DNA of 34,424 bases from Victivallaceae bacterium (GTDB lineage: Bacteria; Verrucomicrobiota; Lentisphaeria; Victivallales; Victivallaceae), in assembly GCA_016292515.1 (NCBI GenBank), contig JAEDIJ010000020.1, positions 1 to 34,424 on the forward strand, given 5' to 3'. Shown here in pieces: positions 24,530-32,341 of the stretch; the stretch's first letter is position 1, and the number at the start of each line of letters is the position of its first letter. Made by a program: the position numbers and the translations under genes. The notes beneath the pieces were generated by a model. It was not told where the DNA came from. It saw only the letters and a list, made by a program, of their open reading frames with translations, and searched no databases.

Positions 24530-27013
24530 TTATTCGGCGACGATGCCTTCCACCTGGGCGATGTGGAGACGTTTCGCGGCATCTTCGCGCATTTTATACT
24601 TCAAAATTTTGCCCGCCGCATTCTGCGGAAAGGCTTCGACGAAATCGACGTAGCGCGGCACTTTGTGCTTCGCCATATTGCGCCGGACGAAATCCTGCAA
24701 TTCCTCCGCGGTCATCGTTTCCCCTTTTTTGAGGATGACGGCGGCGAGAATTTCCTCGCCGAACGCCTTGTCGGGGATCCCGATCACCTGCACATCCTCG
24801 ACTTTGGGATGCGTGTAGATGAATTCCTCGATCTCCTTGGGGTAGATGTTTTCGCCGCCGCGGATGATCATATCTTTGAGCCGCCCGGTGATGCAGTAGT
24901 TGCCGTCCGGATTGCGCACCGCGAGGTCGCCGGTGTGAAGCCACCCCTCGGCGTCGATCGCGGCGCGGGTCTCGGCGGGCATCTTGTAATAGCCTTTCAT
25001 CACGTGGTAGCCGCGCGTCACAAATTCGCCGACTTCGTTGTCGCCGAGCGTGCGCCCCGTTTCCGGATCGACGATGCGGTTCTCGATCTCGGGCAGATCG
25101 CGTCCGACCGTCGCGACGCGGTCTTCGATCGGGTCGCTCGTCATCGACATCGTACAGCCGGGCGAAGCTTCGGTCTGCCCGTAAACGATCGTGATCTCTT
25201 TCATATTCATCCTGCCGACGACGTCGCGCATCACCGAGATCGGACAGGGCGACCCCGCCATGATCCCGGTGCGCATCGCCGAAAAATCGGTCTTGGCGAA
25301 ATCGGGGTGCCCGAGCAACGCGATGAACATCGTCGGCACGCCGTGGAAACAGGTAACTTTTTCCTGATCGATGCAGGTGAGCGCGGGCTTTGCCGAAAAG
25401 TACGGCAGCGGCAGCAACGTCGCGCCGTGCGTCATCGACGCCGTCATCGCGAGCACCATCCCGAAACAGTGAAACATCGGCACCTGGATCATCATCCGGT
25501 CTGCGGTCGAAAGATCCATCCGGTCGCCGATGCACTTGCCGTTGTTGACCACGCCGAGATGTGTCAGCATCACGCCTTTGGGGAAGCCGGTCGTCCCCGA
25601 AGTGTACTGCATATTGCAGACGTCGTGGACATCGACCGCGTCGGCGCGCCGCCGCAATTCCTCAACGGAAACGCTTTTGGCGCGGCCGAGTGCCTGCTCC
25701 CACGTCATCGCGCCTTTTTGATGATAGCCGACGGTGATCACGTTGCGCAGAAACGGCAGTTTCCGCGCGTGCAGTTCCTCTCCGGCGCGGCAGGAGCCGA
25801 GTTCCGGGCAGAGTTCGGCGACGATCCCGGCGTAGTCGGAATCGCGCCAGCTCTTTTCGAGGATCAGCGTGTGCGTGTCGGATTGCTTCAAAAGGTATTC
25901 CGCTTCGGCGATCTTGTAGGCGGTGTTGACCGTGACGAGGATCGCGCCGATCTTGGTCGTCGCCCAGAAACTGATGAACCACTGGGGCAGATTGGTCATC
26001 CACACGGCGACTTTCATCCCCGGCTTGACGCCGAGCGCGATGAGCGCGCGCGCAAACTCATCGACGTCGTCGCGGAATTCCCCGTAAGTGCGGGTGTAAT
26101 CGAGCGTCGTGTACTTAAAGGCGAGCTGATCGGGAAATTCCCGCACCATCGTGTCAAGCACCTGGGAAAAAGTCTTTTCGATCAAGGTTTCCTTTTTCCA
26201 GACGAATTTGCCGGTGTGCGCATTGTTTTCATAAAGCGCAGTCTTGGCGCGCACCGTGTCGAAGCGGCTCATAAAACTGACGAAATGCGGCAAAACGATG
26301 TCCGCATCGGCGATCTCGTCCCATTTCGGATCCCACTCGATCGAAGCGAAACCGTCGTAGTTGATCGATCTCAACGAATCCATCACCTGATCGAGCGGCA
26401 GAGTTCCCTCGCCGACGAGCGAAAACTTTTCCGCGCTCTCGGAGTCCTTGACGTGAACGTGGCAAACGTAGGCGCCGAGATTTTTGATCGTCGCGGCGGG
26501 CGTTTCGTTGCCGATGCGGAAAGGATGGTGCAGATCCCAGAGCGCGGCGAGATGATCGCTGATGAATTCTTCAAAGAGGGCGCGCAGTTTCGCCGTGTCG
26601 GCGAAGACGCCGACCGTTTCGATCCAGAGCGGAGTCTTTTCGCGTTCGGCGATTTCAAGTGCCTGACGCAAAAAGGCGCGGACGCGGTCGACGGCGCCGT
26701 CGTCGGCCGCCGCCGTGCGGAGACGGATCCCCGAAGCGTGAAGTTTGCGCGCAATGACGGCAAGTTGCGTCAATTCCGCAAGTGCCGCTTTCATATTGTC
26801 GGCGATGTCGCTCACCAGATCGAGACAGACGATCTGCAAATGTTTTTCAAACGTCCGGCGGCGAAGCGCGGCAAGCGCGGCTCCGTCGAGACCGCCCAGC
26901 ATTTTCTGCGCGTCATGGATCTCGATGCCGGCAAAATTGTAACGGGCGGCGAGGTCGAAAAACGCATCGACCGAAGCACCGCTCCAACGGTTGGTGGAAA
27001 ATGCCAGTTTCAT
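24530..27013 (-). CDS. Fusion of xylose-isomerase-type TIM barrel and AMP-forming acyl-CoA synthetase
   Basis: An 827-residue protein. Residues 1 to about 255 form a sugar phosphate isomerase/epimerase-like TIM barrel; the metal ligands expected in this fold are present: E132, D160 with H163, H187 (HVHVKD) and E226 (SIEWDP). Residues about 275-827 form an AMP-binding synthetase: P-loop YTSGTTGFPKG at 470-480, YGQTE at 611-615, TGDL with D696, RLKDMIIRGGENIYP at 711-725 and the catalytic lysine K802 in GKILKYK. Both halves look active. The ligase resembles medium-chain fatty or aryl acyl-CoA synthetases. The start overlaps the stop of the LeuA-like gene by one base (TAATG). The pairing of domains is unusual, and the joint substrate is unknown. 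Confidence 0.93.
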   Translation of the reverse strand: MKLAFSTNRWSGASVDAFFDLAARYNFAGIEIHDAQKMLGGLDGAALAALRRRTFEKHLQIVCLDLVSDIADNMKAALAELTQLAVIARKLHASGIRLRTAAADDGAVDRVRAFLRQALEIAEREKTPLWIETVGVFADTAKLRALFEEFISDHLAALWDLHHPFRIGNETPAATIKNLGAYVCHVHVKDSESAEKFSLVGEGTLPLDQVMDSLRSINYDGFASIEWDPKWDEIADADIVLPHFVSFMSRFDTVRAKTALYENNAHTGKFVWKKETLIEKTFSQVLDTMVREFPDQLAFKYTTLDYTRTYGEFRDDVDEFARALIALGVKPGMKVAVWMTNLPQWFISFWATTKIGAILVTVNTAYKIAEAEYLLKQSDTHTLILEKSWRDSDYAGIVAELCPELGSCRAGEELHARKLPFLRNVITVGYHQKGAMTWEQALGRAKSVSVEELRRRADAVDVHDVCNMQYTSGTTGFPKGVMLTHLGVVNNGKCIGDRMDLSTADRMMIQVPMFHCFGMVLAMTASMTHGATLLPLPYFSAKPALTCIDQEKVTCFHGVPTMFIALLGHPDFAKTDFSAMRTGIMAGSPCPISVMRDVVGRMNMKEITIVYGQTEASPGCTMSMTSDPIEDRVATVGRDLPEIENRIVDPETGRTLGDNEVGEFVTRGYHVMKGYYKMPAETRAAIDAEGWLHTGDLAVRNPDGNYCITGRLKDMIIRGGENIYPKEIEEFIYTHPKVEDVQVIGIPDKAFGEEILAAVILKKGETMTAEELQDFVRRNMAKHKVPRYVDFVEAFPQNAAGKILKYKMREDAAKRLHIAQVEGIVAE

Positions 27014-28416
27014 TATTTCGCGCTTTCGTCGTAATAGATTTTATTCAACGCGTCGATGTAGGCGCGGATACCGGCGCCGATGACGTCGGTCGAGATCCCC
27101 TTGCCGGAAAAAAGTTTCCCGTTGGAACGCAACCGCACGATCGCCGAAGCGACGGCTTCGCGCCCCTCGGTCACCGCGTTGATTTTGAAATCGTCCAGCT
27201 CAAAGTGGATGCCGAGGACGTTTTCGATCGAGAGGAACGCGGCGTCGATCGGTCCGTCGCCCATACTGAAACCCTGCACTTCCTCATCTTTGCGCAACAG
27301 GATGACGTGCGCCATCGAGGTGATGGCATTGCCGCTGGTGATGACGAAACTTTTGAGCTTGAATGTCGGCGGCACCTGCATCGCCACGGCGGCGACGATC
27401 GCGTCGAGATCCTTGACGCCCAACGCTTTTTTGCTGGCGATCCGCCGATATTCCTCAAAGACCTTGGCGAGGTCGTCGACGGAAAGTTCATATCCGAGTT
27501 GCCGGACGGCGTTGCCGATCTCCGCGATGTCGGCGTCGGGAGTCAACTGCACCGCCTCGCCGACGGCATTGTTTTCTTTGCGGTGCGGCACCGCATTGCC
27601 GAGCAAGACCGCCGTGATATTGCCGATCTGACGCTCCGCAACGGTGAGATCAAGCGAAGTCGCAAGATCGAGATCACGCCCCTTGGCACGCAGGAAACCG
27701 GCGATCTCTTCGAGCGGGAGCGCATCTTCCGCGGCGACGGCGCACTTGATCTGCACCGCCCCCGCCCCGACGCACTCCATCGCGGCGGCAAAGCCGAGAT
27801 GCAGACGATTGGAACACTCCACGCCGAGCGCGGGAGCGTCTTTTTCCGGCAGCAGTTTCGCCGCTTCGGCGACAAAATCGCGCATTTCGTAGGGCAGCAA
27901 AGTCCCGTCGTTGTCGCAAAGCGTCAAGACGTCGGCTTTTTCCTCGCAGACGACTTTGACCGCCTGCGCGAGCGTCTCCTTTTCGGCACGGGTCGCGTCG
28001 AGGAGAGAAACTTCCACTTCGGCGCCGAAGCCTTTCGCCTTGGAAATCAGTTTGCGCAGCGTTTCCAGAAACGCCGGCGTTTTCTGGTGGCAGAGGTATT
28101 CCATCCGGGCGGCGGAAACCGGCGCCATCAGGTGAAGCCGCGGATGTTTCGCCTTGGAAATGGCGTGCCAGCCGCTTTCGATCAACGTTTCATCCAGCGG
28201 CAGCGAGCAGGAAAGGACACGATCCCCCGCAAGCGGCGCGATCGTATGAAGCAGCAGGATGTCGGATTTTCCGTTTACCGGCGGCGCAGTTTCGATGACG
28301 TCGACGCCGAGTCTTTCGAGAGCCTTGACGATCTCGGTTTTCTCTTTGAAGCCCGGCGCGCATTCCGCCGCCCCTCCGACCCGCAAAGTAGCGTCGGCAA
28401 TGATGATCTTTTTCAT
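27013..28416 (-). CDS. LeuA-like DRE-TIM protein with altered catalytic motifs and intact regulatory domain
   Basis: A 467-residue protein. Its N-terminal TIM barrel follows the isopropylmalate/citramalate synthase pattern, but the RDGEQ motif reads RVGGA (R12 kept, the metal-binding aspartate replaced by V13), and the HCHND zinc motif reads ECSNR at 200-204, so both histidines are lost. The later GTVNGIGERAGN motif is replaced by CAVAAEDALPLEE. In contrast the C-terminal region (about 348-460, GDGPIDAAFLSIENVLG and GKGISTDVIGAGIRAYIDALN) is a well-conserved LeuA regulatory/dimer domain. Normal condensation chemistry is unlikely. The even conservation elsewhere suggests a changed function, not decay. 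The ATG at 28416 is chosen because GGAGG lies just ahead; the frame runs on to 28503. Confidence 0.85.
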   Translation of the reverse strand: MKKIIIADATLRVGGAAECAPGFKEKTEIVKALERLGVDVIETAPPVNGKSDILLLHTIAPLAGDRVLSCSLPLDETLIESGWHAISKAKHPRLHLMAPVSAARMEYLCHQKTPAFLETLRKLISKAKGFGAEVEVSLLDATRAEKETLAQAVKVVCEEKADVLTLCDNDGTLLPYEMRDFVAEAAKLLPEKDAPALGVECSNRLHLGFAAAMECVGAGAVQIKCAVAAEDALPLEEIAGFLRAKGRDLDLATSLDLTVAERQIGNITAVLLGNAVPHRKENNAVGEAVQLTPDADIAEIGNAVRQLGYELSVDDLAKVFEEYRRIASKKALGVKDLDAIVAAVAMQVPPTFKLKSFVITSGNAITSMAHVILLRKDEEVQGFSMGDGPIDAAFLSIENVLGIHFELDDFKINAVTEGREAVASAIVRLRSNGKLFSGKGISTDVIGAGIRAYIDALNKIYYDESAK

Positions 28417-28422
28417 ACTTTT

Positions 28423-28427
28423 CCTCC
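28423..28427 (-). promoter_or_regulatory. Ribosome binding site deciding the LeuA-like start
   Basis: GGAGG on the minus strand lies 6 bases before the ATG at 28416. The upstream frame to 28503 has no such site and overlaps the promoter. Confidence 0.75.
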
Positions 28428-28474
28428 ACATATCCCGAAACGGGGACGATTTTTCTGCCAAAGTAAACTTTTTT

Positions 28475-28503
28475 AATATACCGCAAAAACCGCATTCTTG
28501 CAA
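28475..28503 (-). promoter_or_regulatory. Predicted promoter of the LeuA-like/fusion/PFOR operon
   Basis: On the minus strand TTGCAA (28498-28503) and TATATT (28475-28480) are spaced by 17 bases. Transcription would start near 28468, giving a leader of about 50 bases that includes a small CCCG-TTT-CGGG palindrome (28434-28444). Confidence 0.6.
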
Positions 28504-28567
28504 GTCGGGCGCGCGTATTTTTTAGCGTACTCGCGCGCGACGGTTCGCTTTTTTCGTAAAAAACGGC

Positions 28568-28596
28568 TTGTTTTTTTTCTTCCGTCCGCCTATATT
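28568..28596 (+). promoter_or_regulatory. Predicted promoter of the cysteine synthase unit
   Basis: TTGTTT (28568-28573) and TATATT (28591-28596) are spaced by 17 bases; the -10 box is a 5/6 match, the -35 box 3/6. It lies back to back with the promoter of the LeuA-like operon, about 65 bases apart. Confidence 0.5.
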
Positions 28597-28615
28597 AGAT
28601 GGCGGATTCTTTATC

Positions 28616-28621
28616 AGGAGG
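28616..28621 (+). promoter_or_regulatory. Ribosome binding site deciding the cysteine synthase start
   Basis: A perfect AGGAGG lies 7 bases before the ATG at 28629; the in-frame start at 28599 lies before it and is rejected. Confidence 0.85.
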
Positions 28622-28628
28622 TCTTTTT

Positions 28629-29552
28629 ATGAATATCGCGGCAAATGCACTTGAATTGATCGGCAATACGCCGTTGGTCAAAATCAACAAACTTCACTCC
28701 GGCAAGGCGACCATACTCGTCAAACTCGAATCGCGCAACCCCGGCGGCTCCGCCAAAGACCGCGTCGGCGTCGCGATGATCGAGGGCGCGGAAAAGCGGG
28801 GCATCCTCAAAAAAGGCGCGCTCATCATCGAGCCGACGAGCGGCAATACCGGCATCGGACTCGCGCTCGCCGCCGCGATCAAAGGCTACCGCCTTATCCT
28901 GACGATGCCCGACTCGATGAGCGTCGAACGGCGAAAACTGCTCGCCGCATACGGGGCGGAACTCGTCCTCACGGACGGCAAACTCGGCATGTCGGGCTCG
29001 ATCGCCAAAGCCGAGGAATTGCGCGATAAAAATCCCGGCTCGTGGATCCCCCAGCAGTTTGAAAATCCCGACAACACCGCCATTCACCGCGCGACGACCG
29101 CCGAGGAGATCTGGCGCGACACCGACGGCAAAGTCGACGCTTTCGTCGCGGGCGTCGGGACGGGCGGCACATTCACCGGCGTCGGCGAAGTCCTCAAAGA
29201 GCGCAATCCCGAAATAAAACTTTTTGCCGTGGAGCCGGCGGACTCGCCGATCCTTTCCGGCGGTCAGGCGGGAGCGCATAAAATCCAAGGCATCGGCGCG
29301 AATTTCATCCCCAGGATCCTCAATACCAAAATCATCGATCAAGTTTGCGACGTGCGCCACGAGGACGCCGGCAAAACCGCCCGCGAAGCCGCCAAAAAAG
29401 AGGGGCTTCTCATCGGGATTTCCGGCGGTGCCGCGCTCTACGCCGCGTTGCAGATCGCCGAAAAGCCGGAGTTTGCCGGCAAAACCATCGTCGCATTGTT
29501 GCCCGATTCGGGGGAACGCTATCTTTCGAGTTGGCTTTTCGATGAAGCGTAA
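28629..29552 (+). CDS. cysK: Cysteine synthase (O-acetylserine sulfhydrylase)
   Basis: A 307-residue fold type II PLP enzyme. It has IGNTPLVKIN at about 11-20, the Schiff-base lysine K43 in NPGGSAKDRVG, the substrate loop PTSGNTGIGLA, the phosphate-binding GVGTGGTFTGVGEVLK, and the C-terminal SGGAALYAAL with DSGERYLSS. All are the CysK signature, and the length is normal. It makes cysteine from O-acetylserine and sulfide. The murD start lies inside its last codons (11-base overlap). Its C-terminus is ordinary for the family. There is no serine acetyltransferase gene in the window. Confidence 0.95.
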   Translation: MNIAANALELIGNTPLVKINKLHSGKATILVKLESRNPGGSAKDRVGVAMIEGAEKRGILKKGALIIEPTSGNTGIGLALAAAIKGYRLILTMPDSMSVERRKLLAAYGAELVLTDGKLGMSGSIAKAEELRDKNPGSWIPQQFENPDNTAIHRATTAEEIWRDTDGKVDAFVAGVGTGGTFTGVGEVLKERNPEIKLFAVEPADSPILSGGQAGAHKIQGIGANFIPRILNTKIIDQVCDVRHEDAGKTAREAAKKEGLLIGISGGAALYAALQIAEKPEFAGKTIVALLPDSGERYLSSWLFDEA

Positions 29553-30771
29553 CATCGTCATCCTCGGGGCGGGCGTTTCCGGCAACGCGGTCAAAAAACT
29601 TGCCCGGGTCCTCGGCGACGACGCAAGGATCGTCTGCGACAACGACACGGATCTATTACCCGCCTGCGACCTCGTCGTCGCCAGCCCCGGCGTACCGCCG
29701 TTGAAATCGCACCTTTATCAGCAGGCGGAAAATTCGGGCGTCGAATTGATCGGCGAACTCGAATACGCGTTTCGCAGTTGCCGCTTCCCGTTGCTGGCGA
29801 TCACCGGCACCAACGGCAAGACGACGACGACGGAATTGACTTGTCATCTGCTGAAAAAATGCGGCGTCAACGCCGTCACGGCGGGCAATATCGGCCGTCC
29901 GCTCGCGGACGTCGTCGCCGACGCGCTCGTTTCCGGTAAAAATCCCGATGCCGCCGCGTTGGAAGTCAGCAACTTCCAACTGGAAAAAGCACCGACATTC
30001 GCCCCTTTCGCCGCCGCGCTCCTCAATCTCGCAAGCGATCACGAAGACCGCTACGTTGACGGCTTCGCCGGATACTGCCGGGTGAAAAAGAGCATTTTCG
30101 ACCGCGTGGACGAGTCGCACCGGGTCTACGGATTATCTTTCACCGATATGCCGCACCGCATCACGCGCTCCGGCAATTCCCTCTGCGACGGCGACACGTT
30201 TTTGCTCAACACTGCGGAAACCGCGCTCGCGGCGCCGCATAATCAGGAAAATCTCGCCGCCGCACTGGAATTGGTCTACCTCCTGCTCGGGAAATACCCT
30301 CTCCTCCCCGGCGCGGTCGCCGACTTCCGTCCCGGGAATCACCGCATCGCGCGCGTCGCGGAGATCGCCGGACGCATTCTCATCGACGACTCCAAAGCGA
30401 CCAATCCGCACGCCGTTTTCGCCGCCCTCGCCGCGATGAAATCGCCCGTCGTACTGCTTCTCGGCGGATTGGACAAGGGAATGGATTTCACGCCTTTCGG
30501 GAAACTCGCGTCGGATAAGATCCGCGCCGTCGTCCTTTTCGGCGAGTGCCGCAAAAAAATGCGCGCCGCGCTGAAAGGGGATTTTCCCATTTTCGACGGC
30601 GGCATGGATTTCGTTGAAACGCTGAAACTTGCGGCGCGGGCATCGCAGAAAAACGACGTCATTCTGCTCTCCCCCGGATGCGCGAGTTTCGATATGTTTC
30701 AATCCTACGGCGAGCGCGGCGACCGTTTCCGCGAGATCGCGCTTCAACTGACGCGGGATGATTTCCTATAA
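29542..30771 (+). CDS. murD: UDP-N-acetylmuramoylalanine--D-glutamate ligase, short form
   Basis: A 409-residue Mur ligase, shorter than the usual 430-460. An N-terminal Rossmann-like part (NIVILGAGVSGNAV, ASPGVPP at 48-53) is followed by the ATP loop ITGTNGKTTTTE with K93, EVSNFQLEKAP with E141, NLASDHEDRY with D166/H167 and a K182/K183 pair at the place of the carbamylated lysine. The C-terminal domain has DDSKATNPHAV and SPGCASFDMFQSYGERGDRF, both diagnostic of MurD. It adds D-glutamate to the peptidoglycan precursor in the cytoplasm. No other mur or fts gene lies beside it, so it sits outside a division/cell-wall cluster, cotranscribed with cysK. Confidence 0.93.
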   Translation: MKRNIVILGAGVSGNAVKKLARVLGDDARIVCDNDTDLLPACDLVVASPGVPPLKSHLYQQAENSGVELIGELEYAFRSCRFPLLAITGTNGKTTTTELTCHLLKKCGVNAVTAGNIGRPLADVVADALVSGKNPDAAALEVSNFQLEKAPTFAPFAAALLNLASDHEDRYVDGFAGYCRVKKSIFDRVDESHRVYGLSFTDMPHRITRSGNSLCDGDTFLLNTAETALAAPHNQENLAAALELVYLLLGKYPLLPGAVADFRPGNHRIARVAEIAGRILIDDSKATNPHAVFAALAAMKSPVVLLLGGLDKGMDFTPFGKLASDKIRAVVLFGECRKKMRAALKGDFPIFDGGMDFVETLKLAARASQKNDVILLSPGCASFDMFQSYGERGDRFREIALQLTRDDFL

Positions 30772-30787
30772 AACCAAGGTGATCAAG

Positions 30788-31579
30788 ATGTTACTGAAAC
30801 AGATTTCCGAAATCGCCCAAATCGCGGGCGACTTCGCCGCGAAACGGCGCAAAGTGTTGTCCTCCAATGAAATACACACAAAATCCACCGACACCGATCT
30901 CGTCACCGACGTCGACCGCGACGTGGAAGCACTGATCGTCGAAAAACTTCGAAAACTGACGCCCGATTACGGCATTTTCGGCGAAGAAACGGGCAAAAGC
31001 AATGCCGACGCCCCCTATTGCTGGGTGATCGACCCGATCGACGGGACGACAAGTTTCGTGCGCGACCAGCCCTTCTACTGCGTTTCCATCGGCTTGCAGC
31101 ACAACGGGATCGGCGTCCTCGGCGCCGTCTACGCCCCGAAACTCGGAGAACTCTTTCTCGCCGAAGCCAAAAAAGGCGCGACGTGCAACGGCGAAACCAT
31201 TTGCGTATCAAATGTTTCCGACTTGCGTCAAGCCGTCGTCGCAACGGGATTTTCGTGCATTCGCGCCAAGCGGAAATTCGATAATATGGCACTTCTGCCG
31301 CAAATCGCGCGCGCGACGTGCGCATTCCGGCGCACCGGCAGCGCGGCGATCGACCTTTCCTACGTCGCGGCGGGCAAGCTCGACGCTTTCTGGGAGTTGG
31401 GGTTGCAACCTTACGACATCGCCGCCGGAGAAGTCATCGTGCGCGAAGCGGGCGGCACCGTTACCGACTTATTCGGCAAAGGAGAATATCCGCAAAAAGG
31501 ATTGCTCGCGGACAACGGCACGATCCATTCTGAAATGCTTCCGTTTTTCCAGCCTGAAAGCGGGATCCGGTTTGAATAA
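30788..31579 (+). CDS. Inositol-monophosphatase-family phosphatase
   Basis: A 263-residue Mg-dependent phosphatase. The metal site is complete: D41, E66/E67 (FGEETG), D82-x-x-D85 in VIDPIDGTTSF, and D210 in LQPYDIAAGEVIVREAGG. Members dephosphorylate inositol 1-phosphate, fructose 1,6-bisphosphate, histidinol phosphate or 3'-phosphoadenosine 5'-phosphate; the last would suit a link to sulfur assimilation with cysK, but sequence alone does not decide. The frame reaches back to an ATG at 30758 within murD; the ATG at 30788 is preferred because AAGGTGAT is placed 5 bases ahead and the family N-terminus begins there. It starts 16 bases after murD. Confidence 0.9.
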   Translation: MLLKQISEIAQIAGDFAAKRRKVLSSNEIHTKSTDTDLVTDVDRDVEALIVEKLRKLTPDYGIFGEETGKSNADAPYCWVIDPIDGTTSFVRDQPFYCVSIGLQHNGIGVLGAVYAPKLGELFLAEAKKGATCNGETICVSNVSDLRQAVVATGFSCIRAKRKFDNMALLPQIARATCAFRRTGSAAIDLSYVAAGKLDAFWELGLQPYDIAAGEVIVREAGGTVTDLFGKGEYPQKGLLADNGTIHSEMLPFFQPESGIRFE

Positions 31580-31863
31580 CGGATGCGGAACTGTTTTTTT
31601 TGCAATTATTTACAAAAATCCACTTGCTTTTATTGCAAAGCCGTATCATATTATCAACAGACAGAAAACCGCCGCCATCTGGAGCCGGCGGATTTTACGC
31701 TACATTTTCAGGACTCCGGCGAACCGATGATCCGCATTTCCCGGACGGAGGAAAAATTTGCAGCGCACAGTGTAAAAAAGAGGGAAAAGCGGATCACCGT
31801 GTCGGCGATAAAAAGTCGTTCGGCAGAATGTTTCTTTACAGTTAGAAAAGGATAGAAAAGTTC
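31580..31863 (+). other. Intergenic region with candidate promoter and hairpin ahead of the RRM gene
   Basis: 284 bases without a supported gene. TTGCTT (31624-31629) and CATATT (31647-31652), 17 bases apart, could be a promoter, giving a leader of about 205 bases. A hairpin at 31669-31691 (8 paired positions with one mismatch) is flanked by AAAA and TTTT and could terminate the upstream operon or be part of the leader. The two readings conflict, and I cannot choose. The ribosome site of the RRM gene is AAAGGA, 11 bases before its ATG. Confidence 0.4.
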
Positions 31864-32130
31864 ATGAACATCTATGTGGGCAACCTGCCCTACAGCACCG
31901 ACCGCGATGAGTTGCGCGAAATTTTTGCCGCTTACGGCGAAGTGACCACTGCACGTATCGTCACCGACCGTGAAACCGGCCGCTCCAAGGGCTTTGGTTT
32001 TGTCGAAATGCCCAATGACGCCGAAGCCAAAAGCGCAATCGATGCGCTCAACGGCAAAGAGATCGGCGGCCGCAAGGCCGTGATCAACGAAGCCCGTCCC
32101 CGCGAGGAACGCGCTCCGCGCAAATTCTAA
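31864..32130 (+). CDS. Small RRM-type RNA-binding protein
   Basis: An 88-residue single RNA-recognition-motif protein. RNP2 is IYVGNL at 3-8 and RNP1 KGFGFVEM at 42-49, with the aromatic residues that stack on RNA bases. A short acidic-basic tail (EERAPRKF) replaces the glycine-rich tail of the cyanobacterial relatives. Such proteins bind RNA and in some bacteria respond to cold. It is a single-gene unit closed by a strong terminator at 32152-32181, and it may have a long leader. Confidence 0.95.
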   Translation: MNIYVGNLPYSTDRDELREIFAAYGEVTTARIVTDRETGRSKGFGFVEMPNDAEAKSAIDALNGKEIGGRKAVINEARPREERAPRKF

Positions 32131-32151
32131 AATTTTTCGTTCGTGCTCCAG

Positions 32152-32181
32152 AAAAGCCCCGCAAAACGCGGGGCTTTTTTT
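32152..32181 (+). terminator. Rho-independent terminator of the RRM gene
   Basis: Perfect 7-bp stem GCCCCGC (32156-32162) and GCGGGGC (32168-32174), loop AAAAC, with AAAA ahead and seven T after. A textbook terminator, usable in both directions. Confidence 0.95.
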
Positions 32182-32287
32182 GTCCTTCTGTTTAGAGGGG
32201 GTAACGGGACTATTCTCCTCCCGAATTCAAAAAAAGGGGGGGGATCCTTTGGTAAGAAAAACAGGAAGGCTTGCGGAAATACCTGAC

Positions 32288-32341
32288 GGGTGTGGACAAG
32301 GCAGGGACAGCCGTGTCGGCTTTCCCCGCCTTAACCACCCC
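32288..32341 (+). repeat. Long imperfect stem-loop followed by TTTT
   Basis: GGG-GTGG-AAGGC-GGG-AGCCG on the left pairs with CGGCT-CCC-GCCTT-CCAC-CCC on the right, about 20 pairs with small internal loops and a TGT loop. Four T follow at 32342-32345, as in a weak terminator. Confidence 0.6.

Noticed and set aside
23591..27034. A stop-free plus-strand frame of 1147 codons opposite PFOR and the ligase fusion
   Set aside because: It is antisense to two unmistakable enzymes. Codon use in this genome avoids the triplets that would give stops on the other strand, so long shadow frames are common. It has no ribosome site and an Arg/Asp/His-rich composition without domains.
27013..28416. Calling the LeuA-like protein 2-isopropylmalate synthase or citramalate synthase
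   Set aside because: The metal-binding Asp and both His are missing, and no leuB, leuC or leuD is nearby.
31583..31855. Short plus-strand frames in the gap before the RRM gene
   Set aside because: Different composition from neighbours, no ribosome site, and overlap with the hairpin and promoter-like signals.
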